From Cyanobium sp. (GTDB lineage: Bacteria > Cyanobacteriota > Cyanobacteriia > PCC-6307 > Cyanobiaceae): a DNA stretch of 5,733 bases. Where the stretch lies: the NCBI GenBank assembly GCA_014191535.1, contig BJHC01000104.1, forward strand, positions 1 through 5,733, in the 5' to 3' direction. The notes beneath the pieces were generated by a model that had not been told where the DNA came from, made no database searches, and was given only the letters and a program-made list of their open reading frames with translations. The position numbers and the translations under genes were made by a program. The stretch's first letter is position 1; each line of letters opens with the position of its first letter. This document shows, piece by piece, positions 1 through 5,549 of this stretch.

Positions 1-5
1 CCATC

Positions 6-36
6 GGGTGGGGGAGGGGGGTCAGTTGGGGGAGGG
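6..36 (+). other. Potential G-quadruplex motif over the nadK stop codon
   Basis: The plus strand, the template for nadK, has five G-runs of 3, 5, 6, 5 and 3 (6-8, 10-14, 16-21, 28-32, 34-36) separated by loops of 1, 1, 6 and 1 nt. This meets the usual G3+N1-7 rule. The TGA of nadK (22-24) lies in the 6-nt loop. The transcript carries the complementary C-rich tract, so any quadruplex would be in DNA or in an antisense RNA. Such runs are also expected by chance in GC-rich DNA. The first 21 bases otherwise show no gene. Confidence 0.4.
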
Positions 37-936
37 CTCGGCGGCGGTGAGGCTGCCGGCCCAGTGCAGCTTGCGGCTGAGGCTGCGGTAATAGGAGGGG
101 CTCTGCTCCAGCAGCACCATCACGGCGGGGTGGGGCGAGCGGCCCACCAAACAACGATCGCCGGGTTCCAGCACCGTGGCGTGGGCGCCATCCTTCCAGA
201 GGCGCACCCTCCGGTTGGATTCCCCCAAGGGCCACACCGCCAGCTGCGCCCGGGGGGGCACCACCAGGGGCCGACTGGAGAGGCTCATGGCACAGATGGG
301 ATTCACCACGATGGCCTCCACGCCGGGATGCAGGATCGGCCCACCGGCGGCCATCGAATAGCCCGTGGATCCGGTGGCGGTGGCCATGATCAGGCCATCA
401 CCGCGGTATTGATCCACCACCTCCCCATCGATCTCGAGCTCCAGCACGCAGGTGGGGGCTTCATCCTCCAGGCCAGGGCGGAAATAGAAGTCGTTGAGGG
501 CGGTGTGCACCACCTCCGAGCCGTCGATGCGGGCTTCGAGCATCATGCGCCGCTCGAGCGCAAAGCGATCGTCCCGCAGCCGTTGCCACAGATCCTCCTG
601 GTCGGCGTCGGGGGCGGCCCCTTGGGTGAGCAGCTTGCGCTCCTGGGCCAGAAAGCCGAAGTGGCCGCCCACGTTGAAGCTGAGGATCGGCACCCCCAGG
701 GGAGCCAAATGGCGGGCGGCCCCCAGCACGGTGCCATCCCCCCCCAGCACCACCGCCAGATCGGGGGCTCCGCCCTCATCCGCCAGCAGGCCGGGGAACG
801 GGTTGGCACTGGGGCCGCTCATGGCCACGGCCACGGCCACCCCCTGGTCGCGCAGGATCTCCGCGCAGCGGCGCGCCTGGCGCAGGGCGGCCTGGCTGGC
901 GGCCCGATGGATCAGCCAAACGGTATCGAGCCGCAT
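22..936 (-). CDS. nadK: NAD kinase (ATP-NAD kinase)
   Basis: Cytoplasmic enzyme that phosphorylates NAD+ to NADP+ using ATP or polyphosphate. The 304-residue protein has the usual bacterial length of about 300. The N-terminal domain carries the GGDGT signature at residues 65-69 with catalytic-type Asp67, followed by the loop [11 protein letters not shown] at 86-96 (usually N-x-G-x-x-G-F-L). N148-D149 sits where the family has N-E/D. The C-terminal beta domain carries the NAD-binding run [10 protein letters not shown] at 185-194, then GGPILHPG at 198-205 and KDG at 248-250. The start is ATG at 934-936, and the stop is TGA at 22-24. No Shine-Dalgarno is visible; the leader is instead filled by a hairpin that ends on the ATG. 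The gene lies 27 nt behind ndhE and in the same frame, with only the ndhE TAG separating the two ORFs. Cyanobacteria commonly carry two NAD kinase paralogues, and which one this is cannot be told from the window alone. Its position suggests that NADP+ supply may be expressed together with NDH-1. Confidence 0.96.
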   Translation of the reverse strand: MRLDTVWLIHRAASQAALRQARRCAEILRDQGVAVAVAMSGPSANPFPGLLADEGGAPDLAVVLGGDGTVLGAARHLAPLGVPILSFNVGGHFGFLAQERKLLTQGAAPDADQEDLWQRLRDDRFALERRMMLEARIDGSEVVHTALNDFYFRPGLEDEAPTCVLELEIDGEVVDQYRGDGLIMATATGSTGYSMAAGGPILHPGVEAIVVNPICAMSLSSRPLVVPPRAQLAVWPLGESNRRVRLWKDGAHATVLEPGDRCLVGRSPHPAVMVLLEQSPSYYRSLSRKLHWAGSLTAAEPSPN

Positions 937-957
937 GGGGACAGGAAACTGTCCCCA
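936..957 (-). promoter_or_regulatory. Perfect 9-bp stem-loop abutting the nadK start codon
   Basis: The arms TGGGGACAG (936-944) and CTGTCCCCA (949-957) are exact reverse complements around a 4-nt loop. The loop is GAAA on the plus strand and UUUC in the nadK-sense transcript. In the transcript the stem begins 6 nt after the ndhE TAG, and its last base pair uses the A of the nadK AUG. No U-tract follows, so it is not a standard intrinsic terminator. It could be an mRNA processing or translation-control hairpin, a protein-binding operator, or a copy of a dispersed palindrome of REP type. The structure is seen directly; its role is inferred. Confidence 0.8.
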
Positions 958-963
958 GCCTGC

Positions 964-1293
964 CTACCAACGCAGCAGGTTGAAACGCTCCATGTCCACC
1001 GTTTCACGGTTCCGATACAGGGAGAGCAGGATCGCCAGGCCCACCGCCGCCTCCGCGGCCGCCACGGTGATCACGAAGATGGCGAACACCTGGCCGCGAA
1101 TCAGCTGGCCGTCGATGTAACTGGAGAAGGCCATCAAGTTGATGTTCACGGCGTTGAGCATCAGTTCGATGCTCATCAGCACGCGCACGGCGTTGCGGCT
1201 GTTGATCAGACCCCAGACGCCGGTGCAGAACAGGATGGCCGCCAGGGCGAGGTAGGCCTGCAGGGGCACGGTGGTGGGCAGCTCGAGGCTCAT
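964..1293 (-). CDS. ndhE: NDH-1 subunit NdhE (NuoK-like)
   Basis: Small membrane-arm subunit of the cyanobacterial NDH-1 complex in the thylakoid/plasma membrane, equivalent to bacterial NuoK and mitochondrial ND4L. It contributes to the proton path of ferredoxin-plastoquinone oxidoreductase. The 109 residues give three hydrophobic segments at about 12-30, 37-58 and 68-92. Two buried glutamates typical of the family are present: E43 in [10 protein letters not shown] and E81 in [11 protein letters not shown]. The C-terminal FNLLRW matches the cyanobacterial/plastid ending as I remember it. The ATG at 1291-1293 overlaps the ndhG stop by 4 nt (ATGA), which points to translational coupling. A GGAG lies upstream inside ndhG. 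The stop is TAG at 964-966. The gene is complete and of normal length. Confidence 0.97.
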   Translation of the reverse strand: MSLELPTTVPLQAYLALAAILFCTGVWGLINSRNAVRVLMSIELMLNAVNINLMAFSSYIDGQLIRGQVFAIFVITVAAAEAAVGLAILLSLYRNRETVDMERFNLLRW

Positions 1294-1892
1294 GGGTTGG
1301 TCTTCTCCAGCAGCAGGGGGGTGCGGGACTTTTCAATCAGGCCCTGATCCACCGGTTCACCGGTGGCGATGTCGGCGCTGAACACATCGCGGCGGGCCAG
1401 CACGATGGCACCGATCATCGCCATCAGCAGCAGCACCGACGCCAGCTCAAACGGCAGCAGGTAATCGCTGAACAGGTGCTCACCGATGCGAATGGTGGCC
1501 TCTTCCCCCACGGGCGTGGGGCCCGGGGTGGCCCAGGGGGTGGTGAAGGCCACCCGCAGCAGCAGGGTGAACAGGCCGGCGCAAACGGCACCCGAGAGCA
1601 GACGGCGCAACCCCAAACCAGGGATGGCCGCCAGGTTTTCCTGTTTGTTCACGAGCATGATCGCGAACAGGATCAGCACATTGACGGCGCCCACATAGAC
1701 CAGGATCTGGGCCGCCGCCACGAAGCTGGCGTTGAGCAGCAGATACAGGCCGGCCACCGACAGGAACACCCCGCCCAGCAGGAAGGCGGAGTAGACGATG
1801 TTGGGCAGCAGCACCACCCCGAGGGCGCCGATGGCCACGGCGGCCGAGAGGGCCACAAAGCAGATGAGCTGGGTGGAGGAGGCGATGGTCAT
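1290..1892 (-). CDS. ndhG: NDH-1 subunit NdhG (NuoJ-like)
   Basis: Membrane-arm subunit of NDH-1, equivalent to NuoJ/ND6, next to NdhA and NdhE in the complex. The 200-residue protein has about five hydrophobic segments: roughly 8-28, 33-53, 59-81, 97-117 and 147-166. Conserved blocks are [20 protein letters not shown] at 61-80, which corresponds to the third helix (the one with a pi-bulge in complex I), and [20 protein letters not shown] at 146-165. A Pro/Gly-rich loop at 119-131 precedes the last helix, and the hydrophilic tail runs from about 167 to 200. The ATG at 1890-1892 shares its A with the ndhI TGA, a 1-nt overlap, and is preceded by a good GAGGAG ribosome binding site. The stop is TGA at 1290-1292. 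The gene is complete, and nothing in it is unusual. Confidence 0.97.
   Translation of the reverse strand: MTIASSTQLICFVALSAAVAIGALGVVLLPNIVYSAFLLGGVFLSVAGLYLLLNASFVAAAQILVYVGAVNVLILFAIMLVNKQENLAAIPGLGLRRLLSGAVCAGLFTLLLRVAFTTPWATPGPTPVGEEATIRIGEHLFSDYLLPFELASVLLLMAMIGAIVLARRDVFSADIATGEPVDQGLIEKSRTPLLLEKTNP
1305..1308 (-). promoter_or_regulatory. Shine-Dalgarno-like GGAG for ndhE
   Basis: GGAG, within GGAGAAG on the minus strand, lies 11 nt before the ndhE ATG and inside the last codons of ndhG. The spacing is slightly long. Together with the 4-nt ATGA overlap it supports this ndhE start and coupled translation with ndhG. Confidence 0.5.
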
Positions 1893-2530
1893 CAGGGGGT
1901 CTCCTCGCCGGTGGCGGACTCAGCGGTGGCTGCAGCTGTGGGTTGGGATTTTGGCAGGGTTTCCAGCACCTGGGCCGGCAGCTGACCGGCCCGGGGGCGG
2001 CTGGGATCGACGCCGTGGGGATCCATCTCGCCCTTGGGCAGGTAGGCCAGCTCCCGCAGGGGCAGCACCGCCGGATCGCTGGTGACGCTGGTGGGCAGAC
2101 GGCCGAGGGCCACGTTGTCGTAGTTGAGGCTGTGGCGGTCGAAGGCCGCCAGCTCGTATTCCTCAGTCATCGAGAGGCAATTGGTGGGGCAGTACTCCAC
2201 GCAGTTGCCGCAGAAGATGCACACCCCGAAATCGATCGAGTAATTGCGCAGCTCCTTTTTCTTGGTGGCCTTGTTCATCACCCAATCCACCACCGGCAGG
2301 TTGATCGGGCAGACCCGCACACACACCTCACAGGCGATGCACTTGTCGAACTCGTAGTGGATGCGGCCCCGGTAGCGCTCCGAGGGGATCAGCTTCTCGT
2401 AGGGGTACTGCACCGTGATCGGCCGGCGGCGCAGGTGGTCGAAGGTGACCGACAGCCCCTGGGTGAGGTAATTGGCGGCACCCACCGCATCGCGGGTGTA
2501 ATCGCCGACTTTCTTGAGGAACCCGAACAT
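1892..2530 (-). CDS. ndhI: NDH-1 subunit NdhI, 2x[4Fe-4S] ferredoxin-like
   Basis: Peripheral-arm iron-sulfur subunit equivalent to NuoI/TYKY. It passes electrons from reduced ferredoxin toward plastoquinone at the base of the hydrophilic arm. The 212-residue protein starts with an amphipathic stretch at about 1-30, probably membrane-contacting. It then has two 4Fe-4S motifs: C64-x2-C67-x2-C70-x3-C74 followed by P75, and C104-x2-C107-x2-C110-x3-C114 followed by P115. An extra Cys118 and the block [15 protein letters not shown] at 118-132 fit the cyanobacterial/plastid type rather than NuoI. The C-terminal tail from about 168 is hydrophilic and rich in Pro and Ala, and probably disordered. The start is ATG at 2528-2530, 23 nt after the ndhA stop. 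No Shine-Dalgarno is present; the leader is pyrimidine-rich and ends in CTCCTCC. The stop TGA overlaps the ndhG start by 1 nt. Confidence 0.97.
   Translation of the reverse strand: MFGFLKKVGDYTRDAVGAANYLTQGLSVTFDHLRRRPITVQYPYEKLIPSERYRGRIHYEFDKCIACEVCVRVCPINLPVVDWVMNKATKKKELRNYSIDFGVCIFCGNCVEYCPTNCLSMTEEYELAAFDRHSLNYDNVALGRLPTSVTSDPAVLPLRELAYLPKGEMDPHGVDPSRPRAGQLPAQVLETLPKSQPTAAATAESATGEETP
1901..1906 (-). promoter_or_regulatory. Shine-Dalgarno GAGGAG for ndhG
   Basis: GAGGAG on the minus strand lies 8 nt before the ndhG ATG and inside the 3' end of ndhI. It is the strongest ribosome binding site in the window. It fixes the ndhG start and suggests coupled ndhI-ndhG translation. Confidence 0.75.
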
Positions 2531-2553
2531 GGAGGAGAGGGCGATGGGTGCGA

Positions 2554-3708
2554 TCAGCCGCCGAAGATGGCGGGGAAGGCCAACTTGAGGCCGGCGGTGA
2601 CCAGCAGGTTCACCAGGGCCACGGGAAGCAGGAACTTCCAGCCCAGATCCAGCAACTGGTCAATGCGCACCCGGGGCACGGTCCAGCGCAGCAGGATGGC
2701 GAAGAACACCAGCAGGTAGGCCTTGAGCACGGTCATCACGATGCCGGTGGCGGCCGTGATCACCTGCACCAGGGGGGCATCGATGGGCTGACCGGTGAGC
2801 CCCACGATCCACTCCACCGGCAGCGGGAACCCCCAGCCACCGAGGTAGAGCACCGACACCAGCAGGGCCGAGAGCACCAGGTTGATGTAGCTGCCCAGAT
2901 AGAAGAGGGCGAACTTCATGCCGGAATATTCGGTCTGGTAGCCGGCCACCAGCTCCTCCTCCGCCTCAGGCAAATCGAAGGGGAGGCGTTCGCATTCCGC
3001 CAGGGCACAGATCCAGAAGATCACGAAGCCCACCGGCTGGCGCCAGATGTTCCAGCTGAGGATGCCCGCACCCGTCTGCTGGTTGACGATGTCGACGGTG
3101 CTGAGCGAATTGCTCATCATCACCACCGCCAACACCGCCAGGGCCAGGGGGATCTCGTAGGAGATCGACTGGGCCGCCGCCCGCAGACCCCCCAGCAGGG
3201 AGTACTTGTTGTTGGAGGCGTAGCCGGCCATCAGCAGGCCGATGGGCTGGATGCTGCTGAGGGAGATCCACAGGAAGATCCCCACCCCCACGTTGCTGAT
3301 CAGCAGGTGCTGGCCGAAGGGCACCACCAGCCAGCTGAGGATCACCGGCACCAGCACCAGCACCGGCCCCAGGGTGAACAGCAGGCCATCGGCCCGGGCC
3401 GGAATGATGTCTTCCTTGAACAGCAGCTTGAGGCCATCGGCCATGGGCTGCAGGATGCCGAGGGCACCGGCGTACTCCGGGCCGATGCGCTGCTGCACGG
3501 CGGCGGAGATCTTGCGCTCCAGCCACACGTTCACCAGCACGCCCACCACCGCGGCCACCAGCACCAGCAGCATCGGCAGGGGCAACCACAGGAGGTGGGC
3601 CGCCCCGGGGGACATCCCCAAGCCCTCAAGCACCGTGGTGAAACTGGCCTCGAGGTCGAGGCCGGGGCTCAAACCGGTGCTCACAACAGCAGGAGTGGCG
3701 GTCACCAT
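2554..3708 (-). CDS. ndhA: NDH-1 subunit NdhA (NuoH-like)
   Basis: Membrane-arm subunit at the junction with the peripheral arm, equivalent to NuoH/ND1, helping to form the plastoquinone site and the start of the proton path. The 384-residue protein has about eight hydrophobic segments, beginning near residue 39 and ending near 375. Hallmark blocks are [20 protein letters not shown] at 62-81, [19 protein letters not shown] at 163-181, and the acidic quinone-site loop [20 protein letters not shown] at 239-258. The chosen start is the ATG at 3706-3708; the next in-frame codon block upstream contains TAA at 3733-3735. From memory, homologues begin close to the (M/L)xPGLDLE block at residues 13-20, so the first 12 residues may be an extension, and the TTG codon at residue 13 is an alternative start. 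No Shine-Dalgarno is visible. The gene is the first of the ndhA-I-G-E set and lies 41 nt behind gltA. Confidence 0.97.
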   Translation of the reverse strand: MVTATPAVVSTGLSPGLDLEASFTTVLEGLGMSPGAAHLLWLPLPMLLVLVAAVVGVLVNVWLERKISAAVQQRIGPEYAGALGILQPMADGLKLLFKEDIIPARADGLLFTLGPVLVLVPVILSWLVVPFGQHLLISNVGVGIFLWISLSSIQPIGLLMAGYASNNKYSLLGGLRAAAQSISYEIPLALAVLAVVMMSNSLSTVDIVNQQTGAGILSWNIWRQPVGFVIFWICALAECERLPFDLPEAEEELVAGYQTEYSGMKFALFYLGSYINLVLSALLVSVLYLGGWGFPLPVEWIVGLTGQPIDAPLVQVITAATGIVMTVLKAYLLVFFAILLRWTVPRVRIDQLLDLGWKFLLPVALVNLLVTAGLKLAFPAIFGG

Positions 3709-3749
3709 GGCTGGCCGTTGGATGGGGGCAACTTAGGAGGCCGCAGCGC
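3709..3749 (-). other. gltA-ndhA intergenic leader
   Basis: The 41-nt spacer contains no clear -10/-35 pair, no terminator hairpin and no Shine-Dalgarno. Instead it carries CCTCCT on the transcript strand (complement of 3735-3740), which resembles the 16S anti-Shine-Dalgarno. It also holds a word resembling one in the gltA leader: GGCAACTTAGG on the plus strand at 3727-3737. The spacing is compatible with gltA-ndhA co-transcription. Confidence 0.4.
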
Positions 3750-4907
3750 TTATCGGGCCTCCAGGGGTTGCCAATGCCGCCCATTGGTGCCGGTATAGAT
3801 CTGCGTGGGCCGGAAGATGCGGTTGGCGCCGAGCTGTTCCTTCCAGTGGGCGAGCCAGCCGGCGGTGCGGGCGATGGCAAAGATCGGGGTGAAGAGGTCC
3901 TCCGGGATGCCGAGCTTGCGGTACACGAGGCCGGAATAGAAGTCGACGTTGGGGTAGATGCCCTTGGGGCCCAGCCGCTCCGCCGCCACCGCCTCGAGTT
4001 TGCGGGCCAGGTCGTAGAGGGGGTCGTGGCCGAACTGGTCAAACAGCTGCTCCGCCAGCTTCTGCAGGATCACCGCCCGCGGGTCCTTCACCTTGTATTC
4101 GCGGTGGCCGAAGCCCATGATTTTTTGCTTTTCGGCGATGGCCCGATCCAGCCAGGGCTCCACCTGGTCTTCGCTGCCGATGGTTTCGAGCATGGCCAGC
4201 ACGTCTTCATTGGCGCCGCCATGGAGCGGCCCCGCCAGGGTGCCCACGGCGGAGGCCACCACGGCGTAGGGGTCGGTGAGGGTGCTGGCGGTGACGCGGG
4301 CGCTGAAGGTGCTGGCGTTGAGGCTGTGCTCAGCGTGCAGGATCAGGCAGGCATCAAAGATGCGGGCCGCCAGGGGGTCCGGCTCCCGCTCCGTGAGCAT
4401 GTAGAGGAAATTGGCGGAATAGGGCAGGTCGTCGCGGGGCTGGATGGGGTCCTGGCCTTTGCGGATCAGCTGGAACGCCGCCACCATCGTGGGGATCTTG
4501 GCGATCAGCCGCACCACCGCCGACACGATGTATTCGGGGTTGTCGAGGGCCCGCCGGGAATAGAAGAGGCCCAGGGATGCGGCGCTGCTCTGCAGCGCAT
4601 CCATCGGGTGCCCCTGGGAGGGGAAGCACTTCATCATGTCCCGGATGCGGAAGCTCACCCGGCGGTGCATCTGCACCTCGTGCTCAAACTCCCGCAGCTG
4701 CTCGGCCGTGGGCAACTCGCCCCAGATCAGCAGGTAGGCGGTTTCCAGAAAGGTGCTGTGGAGCGCCAGCTCCTCAACGCTGTAGCCGCGGTAGGTGAGC
4801 AGGCCCTGCTGCCCATCGATGTCACACACCGACGACTGGGTGGCGGGCACCCCCTCCAACCCCGGGCGGTACGCCGGAGCGGCCGGTTGCACTGTTGCCT
4901 CCACCAC
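3750..4907 (-). CDS. gltA: Citrate synthase
   Basis: Condenses acetyl-CoA and oxaloacetate to citrate and CoA in the cytoplasm, the entry step of the TCA route to 2-oxoglutarate. The 385-residue protein has the length of the short bacterial/archaeal-type enzyme. The active-site set is intact. It includes the HAEHSLNAST block at 191-200 (H191, H194), catalytic His229 in GPLHGGANE, His268 in MGFGHREYKVKDPRA, Asp322 in NVDFYSG, and arginine positions R328-R330 and R347 in AIARTAGW. The start is GTG at 4905-4907, immediately followed by a second GTG codon. The frame upstream is closed by TAG at 4938-4940 with no ATG, and no Shine-Dalgarno is visible. The stop is TAA at 3750-3752. A 2-methylcitrate synthase cannot be excluded by motifs alone, but no propionate-pathway genes lie nearby. 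ndhA follows after 41 nt. Confidence 0.96.
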   Translation of the reverse strand: MVEATVQPAAPAYRPGLEGVPATQSSVCDIDGQQGLLTYRGYSVEELALHSTFLETAYLLIWGELPTAEQLREFEHEVQMHRRVSFRIRDMMKCFPSQGHPMDALQSSAASLGLFYSRRALDNPEYIVSAVVRLIAKIPTMVAAFQLIRKGQDPIQPRDDLPYSANFLYMLTEREPDPLAARIFDACLILHAEHSLNASTFSARVTASTLTDPYAVVASAVGTLAGPLHGGANEDVLAMLETIGSEDQVEPWLDRAIAEKQKIMGFGHREYKVKDPRAVILQKLAEQLFDQFGHDPLYDLARKLEAVAAERLGPKGIYPNVDFYSGLVYRKLGIPEDLFTPIFAIARTAGWLAHWKEQLGANRIFRPTQIYTGTNGRHWQPLEAR

Positions 4908-4924
4908 GGTGCTGCTGTCGTTTC

Positions 4925-4938
4925 GGTTGTTGGCAACC
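4925..4938 (-). repeat. Small inverted repeat before gltA (stem B)
   Basis: GGTTG (4925-4929) and CAACC (4934-4938) form a 5-bp stem with a 4-nt loop. It ends 17 nt before the gltA GTG. It is short on its own; its interest lies in possible competition with the neighbouring stem A. Confidence 0.4.
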
Positions 4939-4948
4939 TAAGGCCAGC

Positions 4949-4963
4949 CCAACGGCGCGTTGG
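4949..4963 (-). repeat. Small inverted repeat after sixA (stem A)
   Basis: CCAACG (4949-4954) and CGTTGG (4958-4963) form a perfect 6-bp stem with a 3-nt loop. It starts 5 nt beyond the sixA stop codon in the transcript. No U-tract follows, so it is a poor terminator candidate. It could be an operator half-site pair or an mRNA end-stabilising hairpin. Confidence 0.45.
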
Positions 4964-4968
4964 TGGCG

Positions 4969-5538
4969 CTAGCCACCGGATGGGGAGGCGGATGGGGAAT
5001 CGGTGCTGCGGCGACCCAGCAGCAGCCGTGGCGGCAGCAGCAACGCCAGACGGGCCGACCCCAACAGCGATCCCTGGGGGGTCTGGTTCCACTGCAGCAG
5101 GGCCACCCCGGCCTTCTTGAGCTGCAACGCCTCGGGGGCCTGGCCCATGGGCACCCCGATCAACAGCGCCGCCAGGGTGCTGAGGTCGGGCTCATGGCCC
5201 ACCAGGGCGAGGCGCCGCCAGCCGGAACGGGGCGACAGGGGCCCCAACCAGCGCTCCAACAGCGGCAGGGGGTCCGCCAGGGGAGCCAGGGCGGCGGCCA
5301 GCTCCAGCTCGGTCGCCAAACCGACGGCCACCGCCAGTTCAGCGGTCTGGCGGGCCCGCACCAGCGGGCTGCTCAGCACCAGATCGCAACCGAAATCCAG
5401 TTCCGTCAGCCGTTGGAGCACCTGCCGACTGCGCTCGCGCCCCTCAGGGGTGAGGCTGCGCTGGGCGTCATCGATGTCGGGGCCGCGCTCCTCGGCGATG
5501 CCATGGCGCAGCAGCAGCAGTTCACGTTTGCGGGTCAT
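4969..5538 (-). CDS. sixA: Phosphohistidine phosphatase, SixA-like
   Basis: Histidine-phosphatase (phosphoglycerate-mutase-like) superfamily protein of 189 residues. In E. coli, SixA (about 160 residues) removes phosphate from histidine-containing phosphotransfer proteins; the cyanobacterial target is not known from this sequence. The catalytic RHG is at 11-13 (R11, H12), followed by DDAQRSLTPEGRERS at 23-37, the SSPLVRARQTAE block at 56-67 with R61, and the second catalytic histidine H115 in VGHEPDLS. This compact layout, without an insertion between the motifs, fits SixA better than larger mutase-like members. A Ser/Pro-rich tail from about 176 is probably disordered. The start is ATG at 5536-5538, 9 nt after the stop of the upstream gene, with a weak GAGG at 5546-5549 overlapping that stop codon. 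The stop is TAG at 4969-4971. No two-component or PTS gene lies nearby. Confidence 0.88.
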   Translation of the reverse strand: MTRKRELLLLRHGIAEERGPDIDDAQRSLTPEGRERSRQVLQRLTELDFGCDLVLSSPLVRARQTAELAVAVGLATELELAAALAPLADPLPLLERWLGPLSPRSGWRRLALVGHEPDLSTLAALLIGVPMGQAPEALQLKKAGVALLQWNQTPQGSLLGSARLALLLPPRLLLGRRSTDSPSASPSGG

Positions 5539-5545
5539 GGCTGGG

Positions 5546-5549
5546 CCTC
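5546..5549 (-). promoter_or_regulatory. Shine-Dalgarno-like GAGG for sixA
   Basis: GAGG on the minus strand overlaps the stop codon of the upstream gene and lies 7 nt before the sixA ATG. It is weak, but its placement suggests that sixA is translated as the downstream member of an operon. Confidence 0.4.

Noticed and set aside
545..575. HIP1 octamer (GCGATCGC) near 565
   Set aside because: The sequence is GCGATCGT, one base off. No exact HIP1 copy was seen in the window.
936..957. Hairpin as an intrinsic terminator after ndhE
   Set aside because: Neither strand has a T-tract after the stem. On the nadK-sense strand the stem runs directly into the nadK start codon.
64..1347. Long plus-strand open frame (427 codons) opposite nadK and ndhE
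   Set aside because: Its product is His/Gln/Gly-rich, as expected from reading antisense to Leu, Val and Ala codons in GC-rich DNA. It runs across two well-supported genes and has no recognisable domain.
2548..3798. Plus-strand open frame (416 codons) opposite ndhA with a GGAGGAG 10 nt before a GTG
   Set aside because: The ribosome-site-like sequence is the complement of the pyrimidine-rich ndhI leader. The product is almost all Gln/His/Gly/Glu with no domain, typical of an antisense shadow of a hydrophobic membrane protein.
4908..4968. Sigma-70-type promoter for gltA in the sixA-gltA spacer
   Set aside because: TTGGGC and TTAGGT can be forced into -35/-10 roles, but the -10 match is poor. 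I do not claim a promoter.
3768..5120. Plus-strand open frame (450 codons) opposite gltA
   Set aside because: It lies antisense to an intact citrate synthase with all catalytic residues. Its composition is biased to Gly, Val, Ala and His, with no family features.
5508..5520. CAG triplet run, with others near 1308 and 1426, as possible microsatellites
   Set aside because: They are runs of the preferred Leu codon CTG on the coding strand, for example the LLLL before RHG in SixA, and do not extend outside codon usage.
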